Source: Clostridiaceae bacterium
GTDB taxonomy: Bacteria > Bacillota > Clostridia > Acetivibrionales > DUMC01
Reading direction: 5' to 3'
DNA: 12,098 nt
Assembly (NCBI GenBank): GCA_012512865.1
Contig: JAAZDH010000284.1
Location: 1-12,098 of the forward strand
Shown: in pieces, positions 5,648 through 12,098 of the stretch
Layout: every line of letters begins with the position of its first letter
How positions within the stretch are numbered: the first letter of the stretch is position 1
Program-made: the position numbers and the translations under genes
The notes under the pieces: model-generated
Seen by the model: the letters and a program-made list of their open reading frames with translations, nothing else
Told to the model about the DNA's origin: nothing
Databases searched by the model: none

Positions 5648-5959
5648 ATGTCAAAAGGGAAAGCAAAAAAGGTCCTTACAGATGCCGATGTTAAGAAGAA
5701 AGCGGTAAAGCTGGTAATTACGCATCTGAAGAAAAAGGTAGAAAAGGACTACCTTGGCAAGGAACACGTGGAAAACTGGCTGGCAGAGATGGATGCATTG
5801 TTAATTAAGGAAGAATTTGACATAGTAGAGTATTTTGAAATGAGAAGAAGATTAAACGATGTAATTGAACGTACTATTGACGAGGAAATGAGGTTTAAAA
5901 TAAGGGATTCCTGGTACAGCCTGGGGAAGGCGCTGGATAAAAAGGTGAAACAGAGATGA
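5648..5959 (+). CDS. Small charged helical protein of unknown function
   Basis: I do not recognise this 103-residue protein. It is highly charged, with a lysine-rich start (about one Lys in three over residues 3-36). It has no cysteine, no signal peptide and no membrane segment. It should be almost all helix: about 11-32 (DADVKKKAVKLVITHLKKKVEK), 38-54 (KEHVENWLAEMDALLIK), 57-77 and 78-100. It looks like a small cytosolic helical-bundle or coiled protein. GGGAG (5635-5639) lies eight bases before the ATG. A strong promoter and a strong terminator bracket it, so it is an independent, probably well expressed single gene. Nothing in its neighbours points to a role. A real gene is very likely; its function is open. 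Confidence 0.8.
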   Translation: MSKGKAKKVLTDADVKKKAVKLVITHLKKKVEKDYLGKEHVENWLAEMDALLIKEEFDIVEYFEMRRRLNDVIERTIDEEMRFKIRDSWYSLGKALDKKVKQR

Positions 5960-6009
5960 TCAAAACGACGAAATTTAACTGGCAGTTTTTAATTAATAGC
6001 AAATAACGT

Positions 6010-6046
6010 GAATAAACCCGGCTGACAACCGGGTTTATTCGTTTTT
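6010..6046 (+). terminator. Rho-independent terminator of the 103-residue protein gene
   Basis: A 12-bp perfect stem (6010-6021 with 6029-6040) has a seven-base loop, followed by GTTTTTA. The arm AATAAACCCGG is the same 11-mer used in the terminator after rpmA (1629-1639). In the other direction the stem is followed by a moderately U-rich stretch, so it could also stop argGH transcription, but less well. Confidence 0.85.
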
Positions 6047-6140
6047 ACGTGTTTTTATTCGTTTTTTACGTGCTCTTATCCGTTTTTGTTCATTTTTTAC
6101 CCGTTCCTTACCTATTCTCATTTATTCCTTTTGCTTGTTT
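6037..6140 (+). repeat. Degenerate 21-nt T-rich tandem repeat downstream of argH
   Basis: Five head-to-tail units follow the terminator: 6037-6056 (20 nt), 6057-6077, 6078-6098, 6099-6119 and 6120-6140 (21 nt each). The first two are very similar (ATTCGTTTTTACGTG-like) and the rest diverge while keeping the pattern ATYCGTTTTTNNNNNTTTTT. The 243-base gap between 5960 and 6202 otherwise holds only the terminator. No open frame with a ribosome binding site was seen. A separate argGH terminator is not obvious. Confidence 0.65.
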
Positions 6141-6202
6141 TTTTACCTGGACCGACTTGTCATTGCACGTTTTTCATTTATTCTTATCAGCCTATCATGC
6201 TC

Positions 6203-7600
6203 TTACTTGATTTGCTCCAGGAACTCCCTTGCCTTGGCAATCGATGCAATAACGCTGCCTCTTGACGGCCCTCCCGGGATATTCCTGCCGGATACGCATT
6301 TTTCAAGGTTTATCTCATCGTATATATCTTCCTGTATTATCGGGGAGAAAATCTTAAATTCATCTATTGTGAGATCTTCCAGGGTTTTCCCGGTTTTTAT
6401 GCAATAAAGAACGATTTTGCCCGTTATTTCATGGGCATCCCTGAAGGCAATACCTTTTTTCACCAGGTAGTCGGCCACATCGGTGGCATTGGTAAATCCG
6501 CCCCTTGCTGCATTGTACATTCTTTCCCCGTGTATTTTTATCGTCGAGAGCATACCTGTAAAGACCTGTAGGCATGCTTTAACCGTGTCAATTGCATCAA
6601 AAAGGGCTTCCTTGTCTTCCTGCATGTCCTTGTTATATGCGAGGGGCAGTGCTTTCATCATCGTGAGCACGGCCGCGAGGGAACCGTAAACCCTTCCCGT
6701 TTTGCCGCGGACCAGCTCCGCAATATCCGGGTTCTTCTTTTGGGGCATTATGCTACTACCGGTGCTGAAGGAATCATCCATCTCAATAAACCCGAATTCG
6801 TGGGAAGACCAAAGGACCAGTTCCTCGCAATACCTGCTGAGATGCATCATGATAATCGACAGGCATGAAAGTAGCTCCATGATATAATCCCTGTCGCTTA
6901 CGGCATCAAGGCTGTTTTCGGAAATCGAGGAAAAGCCAAGCTCTTTTGCAACCATTTCCCTGTCTATGGGGTACGTGGTACCCGCAAGGGCGCCCGAACC
7001 CAAGGGCATCACGTCAACCCTTTTATAGCAATCCGAGAGCCTTTCAATGTCCCTTCTAAACATCTGGAAATATGCCATGGCGTGGTGGGCCAGGGTTACC
7101 GGCTGGGCCCTCTGGAGATGGGTGTAACCGGGCAGTATGGTATCCAGGTTGTTTTCTGCCAGTTTCACAAGGCAAGACCCGAGGGATGCAAGCAGGGATT
7201 TAATCTCATTTATTGCGTCCTTAACGAACATTCTCGTATCGAGGGCAACCTGGTCGTTCCTGCTCCTTGCGGTATGAAGCTTTTTTCCGACATCTCCAAT
7301 CCGCGATACTAAAATACTTTCTATAAAGCTATGTATGTCTTCATATGCAAGAATATCACCGGCATGCCCGTTAAGCTTGATGATTCCGCTTTCAATGTTT
7401 TCCAGGATGTTCTTCAAGGCATCCTGGATAAGCTCCGCTTCATGGAGGGGTATGATGCCGCATTTCCCCAGCATTTTCGCATGGGCAATACTTCCCAGGA
7501 TATCATATTTATACAGCTTGTAATCAAATTTTATCGATGAATTAAAACTGCTTGCAAGTTCGTCAGTAGTTTTTGTAAACCTTCCGCCCCATAATTTCAT
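6203..7600 (-). CDS. argH: Argininosuccinate lyase
   Basis: ArgH splits argininosuccinate into arginine and fumarate, the last step of arginine synthesis, as a cytosolic homotetramer. The start MKLWGGRF is the family start. Numbered from that ATG (465 residues), the fumarase/aspartase-superfamily elements are present: HTARSRNDQ (109-117), GYTHLQRAQP with His161, and the signature GSSIMPQKKNP (281-291) with catalytic Ser283. The length is normal. The start is not certain: an in-frame TTG lies two codons upstream (7604-7606). The best purine run, GAAGAG (complement of 7614-7619), is seven bases from the TTG but 13 from the ATG. I chose the ATG because of the family start. It follows argG by about 130 bases on the same strand, most likely in one argGH operon. 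Confidence 0.96.
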   Translation of the reverse strand: MKLWGGRFTKTTDELASSFNSSIKFDYKLYKYDILGSIAHAKMLGKCGIIPLHEAELIQDALKNILENIESGIIKLNGHAGDILAYEDIHSFIESILVSRIGDVGKKLHTARSRNDQVALDTRMFVKDAINEIKSLLASLGSCLVKLAENNLDTILPGYTHLQRAQPVTLAHHAMAYFQMFRRDIERLSDCYKRVDVMPLGSGALAGTTYPIDREMVAKELGFSSISENSLDAVSDRDYIMELLSCLSIIMMHLSRYCEELVLWSSHEFGFIEMDDSFSTGSSIMPQKKNPDIAELVRGKTGRVYGSLAAVLTMMKALPLAYNKDMQEDKEALFDAIDTVKACLQVFTGMLSTIKIHGERMYNAARGGFTNATDVADYLVKKGIAFRDAHEITGKIVLYCIKTGKTLEDLTIDEFKIFSPIIQEDIYDEINLEKCVSGRNIPGGPSRGSVIASIAKAREFLEQIK

Positions 7601-7640
7601 TCTCAAATCACGCTCTTCATGTTTTATAGTATAATTGCTT

Positions 7641-7680
7641 TACTATTTTACTATTTTACTATTCTACTATTTAACATTTT
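7641..7680 (-). repeat. 8-nt tandem repeat between argG and argH
   Basis: On the plus strand TACTATTT occurs four times in a row (7641-7648, 7649-7656, 7657-7664 with one change, 7665-7672), followed by a weaker copy, AACATTTT. The transcript would carry AAATAGTA units just ahead of argH. The rest of the 129-base gap is T-rich on the plus strand and shows no clear hairpin or promoter. Confidence 0.7.
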
Positions 7681-7729
7681 TTATGGTTTTACTGTTATTA
7701 CTCTTTATTGCACTTTTTATTACACTTTA

Positions 7730-8953
7730 TTATTCTCTATCATTCTTTATCTTTGCCATCATCAGCGCCCTTACCTTGAGAGGAAGCCCGAAGAGGTTGA
7801 TAAATCCTTCAGCGTCTTTCTGGTTATATACTTCATCCCTGCCAAAGGTGGATAATTCCTGGTTGTACAAGGAATATTCCGACTTGACGCCTGCAGGAGT
7901 GCAATTGCCTTTATAGAGCTTAAGCCTTACTGTACCGGTAACCGTTTCCTGGGTTTTGTCCACGAAGGCCGAAAGGGCTTCCCTGAGAGGAGTGAACCAT
8001 TGCCCGTAATACACGAGTTCTGCAAATTTTTGGGCCACCAGGTCCTTGTAGTGCAAGGTTTCCCTGTCAAGGCAAAGCAGTTCCAGTTCCCTGTGGGCCG
8101 CGTATAATATCGTGCCACCCGGTGTTTCGTACACACCCCTGGATTTCATGCCGACGAGCCTGTTTTCAACCAAATCCACTATGCCTATGCCATTTTTTCC
8201 TCCAAGGACGTTAAGCTCATTTATCAAGTCAACAGGGGAATACTCGATGCCATTTATCTTGGCAGGGATTCCCTTTTCAAAATAAATCTCCACGTAGGCG
8301 GGCTCGTCCGGGGCTTTTTCCTGGGGAACAATGAATTTCAGGATTTTATCGTACACGGGCTCGTTCCACGGGTCTTCAAGGTCCGAGCCTTCATGGCTTA
8401 GATGCCACAGGTTCCTGTCCATGCTGTAATTGTCCTTTTTTGTCACGGGGATGGGTATGCCTTTTGCCTGGGCATAATCAATGGCATCCTCCCTTGATTT
8501 TATGTCCCATATTCTCCAGGGGGCGATAATTTTCAGGTGGGGTGCAAGTGCTTTTACGGTAAGCTCAAACCTGACCTGGTCGTTTCCTTTGCCTGTTGCT
8601 CCATGGGCCACGGCAGATGCACCTTCCTTTAAAGCCACCTCTACTAGTTTTTTCGCAATTATCGGCCTTGCAAAAGAAGTTCCCAGGAGATATTTTCCCT
8701 CGTATACCGCTCCTGCTTTAAGAGTAGGAAATACGTATTCGGTTACGAATTCTTCCTTTACGTCTTCTATGTAAATCTTGCTTGCACCGGTTTTTATTGC
8801 TTTTTCTCTTAAAGGTTCCAATTCTTCTCCCTGGCCGACGTCGGCAGCCATTGCTATGACTTCGCAATCAAAATTTTCCTTAAGCCACGGTATGATAATT
8901 GATGTATCCAGTCCGCCCGAATAAGCAAGGACAATTTTTTCTTTTTTAGCCAT
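7730..8953 (-). CDS. argG: Argininosuccinate synthase
   Basis: ArgG joins citrulline and aspartate with ATP to make argininosuccinate, the substrate of ArgH. The 407 residues are normal length. The N-terminal ATP-pyrophosphatase motif is AYSGGLDTS (10-18). EGKYLLGTSFARP (85-97) and HGATGKGNDQVRFE (117-130) match the substrate and ATP-binding segments of the family. WHLSHEGSDLEDP is the expected later block. AGGAGGT (complement of 8962-8968) lies eight bases before the ATG. It is the first gene of an argGH unit read leftward, divergent from ruvC. An ARG-box-like site overlaps the likely promoter, consistent with control by an ArgR-type repressor; this control is inferred. Confidence 0.97.
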   Translation of the reverse strand: MAKKEKIVLAYSGGLDTSIIIPWLKENFDCEVIAMAADVGQGEELEPLREKAIKTGASKIYIEDVKEEFVTEYVFPTLKAGAVYEGKYLLGTSFARPIIAKKLVEVALKEGASAVAHGATGKGNDQVRFELTVKALAPHLKIIAPWRIWDIKSREDAIDYAQAKGIPIPVTKKDNYSMDRNLWHLSHEGSDLEDPWNEPVYDKILKFIVPQEKAPDEPAYVEIYFEKGIPAKINGIEYSPVDLINELNVLGGKNGIGIVDLVENRLVGMKSRGVYETPGGTILYAAHRELELLCLDRETLHYKDLVAQKFAELVYYGQWFTPLREALSAFVDKTQETVTGTVRLKLYKGNCTPAGVKSEYSLYNQELSTFGRDEVYNQKDAEGFINLFGLPLKVRALMMAKIKNDRE

Positions 8954-8968
8954 GTTCTTTTACCTCCT

Positions 8969-9141
8969 AGTTTATGTTACAATAATTGTGATACAATAAT
9001 AATACTATAACAATAGTTTATATTGAATAATTTTTTATGTAAAATAGTTTATGTACAGAAGCTAAAATAATGTAGATGCAGCAACATGACAAGCAAATTT
9101 GCAGCAATATGACAGAAATATAATTAAGTAATATAATTAAG
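8969..9141. repeat. AT-rich short repeats in the argG-ruvC divergent region
   Basis: The 473-base gap between argG and the ruvC start holds several small repeats. Diverged units of 14-16 bases run from 8969 to about 9060, with AGTTTAT at 8969-8975, 9015-9021 and 9046-9052. A 14-mer GCAGCAACATGACA (9078-9091) recurs with one change at 9101-9114. A perfect 12-mer AATATAATTAAG occurs at 9117-9128 and 9130-9141. Bases 9142-9232 show nothing clear. No supported open frame lies in the gap. Confidence 0.55.
9015..9043 (-). promoter_or_regulatory. Possible argG promoter with ARG-box-like operator
   Basis: On the minus strand TTTACA (complement of 9038-9043), a 17-base spacer and TAAACT (complement of 9015-9020) form a moderate sigma-A promoter. 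The complement of 9022-9039 matches the Bacillus-type ARG box CATGAATAAAAATKCAAK at about 14 of 18 positions and lies over the spacer. That is where an arginine-bound ArgR/AhrC repressor would block transcription. Only one box was seen; the region is AT-rich, so chance matches are a concern. Confidence 0.4.
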
Positions 9142-9232
9142 CGGATTTGCATGTATAGTAATTTATGCACAGAGGTATTATACTGCATTATATATTGCGG
9201 GTATAAATATATACCGGCAAAAGTATAAGTAT

Positions 9233-9262
9233 TTGTCAAGGTACGTCACTGGTTATTATAAT
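9233..9262 (+). promoter_or_regulatory. Sigma-A promoter of the ruvCAB unit
   Basis: TTGTCA (9233-9238), an 18-base spacer and a perfect TATAAT (9257-9262) predict a start near 9269, about 158 bases before the chosen ruvC start. No LexA/DinR box of the GAAC-N4-GTTC type is visible around it or elsewhere in the leader, so SOS control is not supported by the sequence. Confidence 0.6.
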
Positions 9263-9363
9263 TATACATCAAGATGAATAAATATGCAATACTATGTGTA
9301 AAAAACACTTGAAAACTATAAATTAAGAACTACATGATAAGTTAAATTTAAATGAAGGCTGCT

Positions 9364-9396
9364 AAGGTGACATTACCCCCCTCCCTGTGTCGCCTT
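9364..9396 (+). promoter_or_regulatory. Hairpin with C-rich loop in the ruvC leader
   Basis: AAGGTGACA (9364-9372) pairs with TGTCGCCTT (9388-9396), a 9-bp stem with one G-U. The 15-base loop contains a ten-base pyrimidine run with nine C residues. The ruvC ribosome binding site AGAGAGGA (9409-9416) is 12 bases downstream, and CCTC in the loop could pair with its GAGG. No U-tract follows, so it is not a terminator. Confidence 0.5.
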
Positions 9397-9426
9397 TGCA
9401 AATGCGAAAGAGAGGACTTTCATAAA

Positions 9427-9912
9427 GTGATTGTGATGGGAATAGACCCCGGTTTCGCGATAACGGGTTATGGTATAGTAAAATACGAAGGCAATCATTT
9501 TACGGTCATTGATTATGGAGTGATCACGACGAGGGCTTCTGAACCGTTGCCGGACAGGTTACTCAGTCTTAACCGGGAGCTGGAAAGCATTATTGAGCTT
9601 TCTAAACCGGATGCGGTTTCAATAGAGGAAATTTTTTTCAATAAGAACTCGAAAACGGTATTAACTGCTGCGCAGGGGAGGGGAGTGGCAATACTTGCCG
9701 CTGCAAAAAATGGCATAAGGGTTTTTGAATACACGCCCTTGCAGGTAAAGCAGGCTGTTGTAGGATATGGAAGGGCTGAAAAGGTACAGGTGCAGCAGAT
9801 GGTAAGGGTAATATTAAACCTGGACGATATCCCAAGGCCCGATGATGCTGCCGATGCACTGGCAGTTGCCATATGCCATTGTCACTCGTGCAAATTGGAA
9901 TACTTGAAATAA
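9427..9912 (+). CDS. ruvC: Holliday junction resolvase RuvC
   Basis: RuvC cuts Holliday junctions together with the RuvAB motor. I chose the GTG at 9427, giving 161 residues. AGAGAGGA (9409-9416) lies 10 bases before it, and the protein then starts V-I-V-M-G-I-D-P-G, as RuvC proteins do. The open frame reaches back to an ATG at 9352, but that start has no ribosome binding site and adds 25 residues foreign to the family. Starting at GTG 9433 or ATG 9436 is also possible. The four acidic catalytic residues are present: Asp7 in GIDPG, Glu67 in SIEEIFF, and Asp140 and Asp143 in PDDAADALA. The end carries an unusual HCHSC cluster. It is the first gene of ruvC-ruvA-ruvB. Confidence 0.95.
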   Translation: MIVMGIDPGFAITGYGIVKYEGNHFTVIDYGVITTRASEPLPDRLLSLNRELESIIELSKPDAVSIEEIFFNKNSKTVLTAAQGRGVAILAAAKNGIRVFEYTPLQVKQAVVGYGRAEKVQVQQMVRVILNLDDIPRPDDAADALAVAICHCHSCKLEYLK

Positions 9913-10002
9913 TTGTATATTAGGTTCTATACCAAGTTAATGCACATTAATTATTTACCGGTGATGAAACTGCCGGCAATAAAATAAAAAAGTAATATAC
10001 AA
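9913..10002 (+). repeat. Inverted repeats framing the ruvC-ruvA gap
   Basis: TTGTATATTA (9913-9922), starting directly after the ruvC stop codon, is the exact reverse complement of TAATATACAA (9993-10002), just before the ruvA ribosome binding site. Between them lies a second perfect inverted repeat, TTAATG (9937-9942) and CATTAA (9945-9950). The arms are AT-rich, so the long-range stem would be weak. Confidence 0.5.
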
Positions 10003-10020
10003 AATGGAAGGAATGAAGAG

Positions 10021-10626
10021 ATGCTTGCATATATAAAAGGCCGCATAGAGTACAAGCAAGTGGATTACATGATTATTGAAAACGGCGGGATAGGGTACAA
10101 GGTTTTTACATCCTTGAATACGATACAGTCATCAGGCGCCGTGGGAGATGAAATCAAGGTTTATACATATTTATACGTGAGGGAAGATAACATTAGCCTG
10201 TATGGTTTTTCAACCCCCGACGAGTTGAAAATGTTTGAGCTGCTTATCTCGGTTACCGGGATTGGGCCGAAAGCGGCACTATCGTTAATGTCTTACATGT
10301 CTCCATCAAATTTTATTCTTTCAGTCATCATGGAAGATGTGAAGGCAATGACCAAGGCTCCCGGAATAGGTAAGAAAACTGCCCAAAGGATAATACTGGA
10401 GCTTAAAGATAAATTGAAGAAGGAGCAGGGGGAACTGGCGGAACTCACCCATGGAAAGGACACCCCGGAAATAGGGAAGGAATCCGGCAAAGCCCAGGAA
10501 GCCATAGCTGCCTTAGTGGTACTGGGATTTACCCCCCTTGAGGCTGCAAGGGCCGTTTCAAGGGTATACTCGGAGGAGGCGAGTATTGAAACCTTAATCA
10601 AGGACTCTTTAAAGGAGCTGAAGTAG
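10021..10626 (+). CDS. ruvA: Holliday junction DNA helicase subunit RuvA
   Basis: RuvA binds the four-way junction as a tetramer and recruits RuvB rings. The 201 residues show the standard three parts. An OB-fold is at about 1-63 (MLAYIKGRIEY start, ENGGIGYKVF, LYGF). Two helix-hairpin-helix motifs follow: VTGIGPKAALSLMS (78-91) and APGIGKKTAQRIILEL (113-128). A charged linker (about 131-155) leads to the C-terminal RuvB-binding domain (156-201, LVVLGFTPLEAARAV). GGAAGGA (10006-10012) lies eight bases before the ATG. It sits 108 bases after ruvC and 52 before ruvB, so the three genes probably share a transcript. Nothing is missing or unusual in the protein. Confidence 0.97.
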   Translation: MLAYIKGRIEYKQVDYMIIENGGIGYKVFTSLNTIQSSGAVGDEIKVYTYLYVREDNISLYGFSTPDELKMFELLISVTGIGPKAALSLMSYMSPSNFILSVIMEDVKAMTKAPGIGKKTAQRIILELKDKLKKEQGELAELTHGKDTPEIGKESGKAQEAIAALVVLGFTPLEAARAVSRVYSEEASIETLIKDSLKELK

Positions 10627-10678
10627 TTTAGACTAATGACAAAATGAAGAGGATTAGATAACAGGAGATGATATATTG

Positions 10679-11680
10679 ATGGAACAAAGGCTTGTAGCCA
10701 GGGAAGCAATCCGCGAGGACAGCGACGAGGTAACCTTAAGGCCGAGAAGGTTAAGTGAATATATCGGCCAGACCAAGGTCAAGGAAAACCTGTCCGTGTT
10801 TATCGAAGCTGCAAAGCAAAGGAGGGAAGCCCTTGACCATGTTTTGCTGTATGGGCCTCCCGGCCTTGGCAAGACCACGCTTGCATGGATAATCGCATCT
10901 GAACTGGGTGTAAGCATCAGGGTTACTTCGGGACCAGCCATTGAAAGGCCCGGTGACCTGGCTGCCATACTTACAAACCTGGGAAATTTTGATGTGCTTT
11001 TCATCGATGAGATACACAGGCTTAACAGGAGTGTGGAGGAAATACTGTACCCGGCGATGGAGGATTATGCCCTTGATATAATAATTGGCAAGGGGCCAAG
11101 CGCCAAGTCCATAAGGATTGATCTGCCAAAGTTTACGTTGATTGGAGCAACCACGCGAATAGGCCTTCTTACATCGCCCCTGAGGGACAGGTTTGGTGTA
11201 GTGGACAGGCTTGAAATGTATACAATTGATGAACTCAAGGCAATAGTGAAAAGGTCGGCTTCGATTTTGAACATCCGGATTGACGAGGGAGGGGCACTGG
11301 AAATAGCCACCAGGTCGCGGGGCACACCAAGGGTGGCGAACAGGTTGCTGAAACGGGTCAGGGATTTTGCCCAGGTAAAAGGTGACGGCTTTGTGGACGA
11401 GAAAATTACGAGGATTGCCCTGGATGCCCTTGAAGTGGACAGTGTTGGACTTGACAGCATAGACAGGGAACTTTTGCTGTGCATAATCGAAAAGTTCGAC
11501 GGGGGGCCTGTAGGATTGGAAACCTTAGCCGCATCAATAAACGAAGAACCAGGCACCATAGAAGATGTATACGAACCTTACCTGCTCCAGATGGGTTTCA
11601 TCAGCAGGACGCCAAGGGGCAGGATGGCTACAAGACTTGCGTATGAACACCTTGGATTGAAATATAACAGGGAAACATAG
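10679..11680 (+). CDS. ruvB: Holliday junction branch migration ATPase RuvB
   Basis: RuvB is the AAA+ motor that pumps DNA through the RuvA-held junction. Numbered from the ATG (333 residues), motifs are Walker A GPPGLGKT (59-66), Walker B with DEIH (110-113), sensor 1 GATTR (156-160) and the arginine finger in SPLRDRFG (Arg169). TPRVANRLLKRVRDFA carries sensor 2. The C-terminal winged-helix domain ends with RGRMAT and YEHLGL. AGGAG (10663-10667) is 11 bases before this ATG. A TTG one codon earlier (10676) would be eight bases away and is a possible alternative start, adding one residue. The ATG fits the family better. All catalytic parts are intact. Confidence 0.97.
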   Translation: MEQRLVAREAIREDSDEVTLRPRRLSEYIGQTKVKENLSVFIEAAKQRREALDHVLLYGPPGLGKTTLAWIIASELGVSIRVTSGPAIERPGDLAAILTNLGNFDVLFIDEIHRLNRSVEEILYPAMEDYALDIIIGKGPSAKSIRIDLPKFTLIGATTRIGLLTSPLRDRFGVVDRLEMYTIDELKAIVKRSASILNIRIDEGGALEIATRSRGTPRVANRLLKRVRDFAQVKGDGFVDEKITRIALDALEVDSVGLDSIDRELLLCIIEKFDGGPVGLETLAASINEEPGTIEDVYEPYLLQMGFISRTPRGRMATRLAYEHLGLKYNRET

Positions 11681-11714
11681 AAAAGGTAAGAATATAACAA
11701 GGGGAGAATATGTC

Positions 11715-12098
11715 ATGTTTGAGCATGGTTTTGTCAGGGTTGCGTCGGCCGTACCGGATGTTAAAATCGGGGATTGCGAATATAATGCAGGAAAAATGAC
11801 CGAGATGATTTTCCTGGCGGAAAGGGAAGGAGTACAAATCATCGTGTTTCCCGAGCTATCCATGACTGCCTATTCATGCGGGGACCTGTTTTACCAGCCA
11901 GTCCTGTTGAACAAGGCAGTTTCTGAACTGGGAAACATGTTAAACAATACAAGGGAAGCCGGCATTATTTCAATTGCAGGAATGCCGATACTGGTTGATA
12001 ATCGCTTGTTTGACTGCGGGGTTGTGTTTTGCAGGGGAAAAATTCTAGGGATTGTTCCCAAGGCAAATATACGGGGCTCCCACGGGTACACGGAAGAC
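11715..12098 (+). CDS. nadE: Glutamine-dependent NAD+ synthetase, N-terminal part (truncated by window end)
   Basis: The frame is open to the end of the window, giving 128 residues of the glutaminase (nitrilase-type) domain of a glutamine-dependent NAD+ synthetase. This enzyme makes NAD+ from deamido-NAD+ using ammonia released from glutamine. Key stretches are IIVFPELSMTAYSCGDLF (42-59) with catalytic Glu47, and GKILGIVPK (108-116) with catalytic Lys116. The third residue of the triad, Cys, and the synthetase domain lie beyond the window. After Lys116 the sequence ANIRGSHGYTED departs from the usual LPNYxEFYE-like text, so another nitrilase-family role is not excluded. GGGGAG (11701-11706) lies eight bases before the ATG. 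An ATG at 11710 is out of frame. The gene starts 34 bases after ruvB and is probably cotranscribed with it. Confidence 0.85.
   Translation, partial: MFEHGFVRVASAVPDVKIGDCEYNAGKMTEMIFLAEREGVQIIVFPELSMTAYSCGDLFYQPVLLNKAVSELGNMLNNTREAGIISIAGMPILVDNRLFDCGVVFCRGKILGIVPKANIRGSHGYTED

Noticed and set aside
7619..7916. Plus-strand frames across the argG-argH gap and argG end
   Set aside because: They are Phe/Tyr/Leu-rich translations of the T-rich repeat and antisense argG, without ribosome binding sites.
9352..9426. 25-residue N-terminal extension of RuvC with a CRLCKC motif
   Set aside because: The ATG has no ribosome binding site, family members start at the GTG-equivalent position, and the DNA forms a leader hairpin.
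9240..9426. A LexA/DinR box controlling ruvCAB
   Set aside because: No GAAC-N4-GTTC or close variant was found; GAAC near 9330 lacks the partner at the right spacing.
12050..12098. A frameshift in the nadE-like gene after Lys116
   Set aside because: The other two frames do not restore the usual family sequence, so the difference reads as divergence rather than a frame error; too little sequence remains to be sure.

Overview
The window reads as a chromosomal segment of a low-to-moderate GC Gram-positive bacterium of the class Clostridia. The evidence is the gene set (an RNase G tail, then rplU-prp-rpmA, then obgE), an L27 with the N-terminal extension that is removed by Prp in Firmicutes, a DUF4364-type protein typical of Clostridia, strong AGGAGG ribosome binding sites, sigma-A-like promoters and AT-rich gaps. 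No transposase, phage gene, CRISPR array, tRNA or rRNA is visible. This is mostly conserved housekeeping DNA, and I did not find a convincing new defence or mobile system.

Left part (1-3221, all + strand): the C-terminus of an RNase E/G protein; a consensus promoter and a structured leader of the L21-leader type; then rplU, prp and rpmA, with prp and rpmA overlapping by 4 bases. Prp is the protease that trims the L27 made by the next gene. A perfect 18-bp hairpin ends this unit. A gap with a degenerate A-rich tandem repeat precedes obgE, the ribosome-assembly GTPase.

Middle part (3222-6200): a 62-residue Cys-cluster protein (+) meets a DUF4364-type winged-helix protein (-) with interleaved stop codons. 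A membrane-anchored polysaccharide deacetylase (+) lies divergent to the latter. A 103-residue protein of unknown function follows, with its own promoter and terminator. A 21-nt degenerate tandem repeat fills the gap before argH.

Right part: argG and argH (- strand, transcribed argG to argH) encode the last two steps of arginine synthesis, with an ARG-box-like site over the probable argG promoter. Divergent from them, ruvC, ruvA and ruvB (+) encode the complete Holliday-junction machinery. They are followed after 34 bases by the start of a glutamine-dependent NAD+ synthetase that runs off the window.

The most notable unexplained signals are in the gaps. At least four intergenic regions carry different short, diverged, AT-rich tandem repeats. 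The L21 leader can form alternative pairings next to the ribosome binding site. The ruvC leader has a hairpin with a C-rich loop. Three small or lineage-specific genes (62, 103 and 179 residues) have no assigned function.
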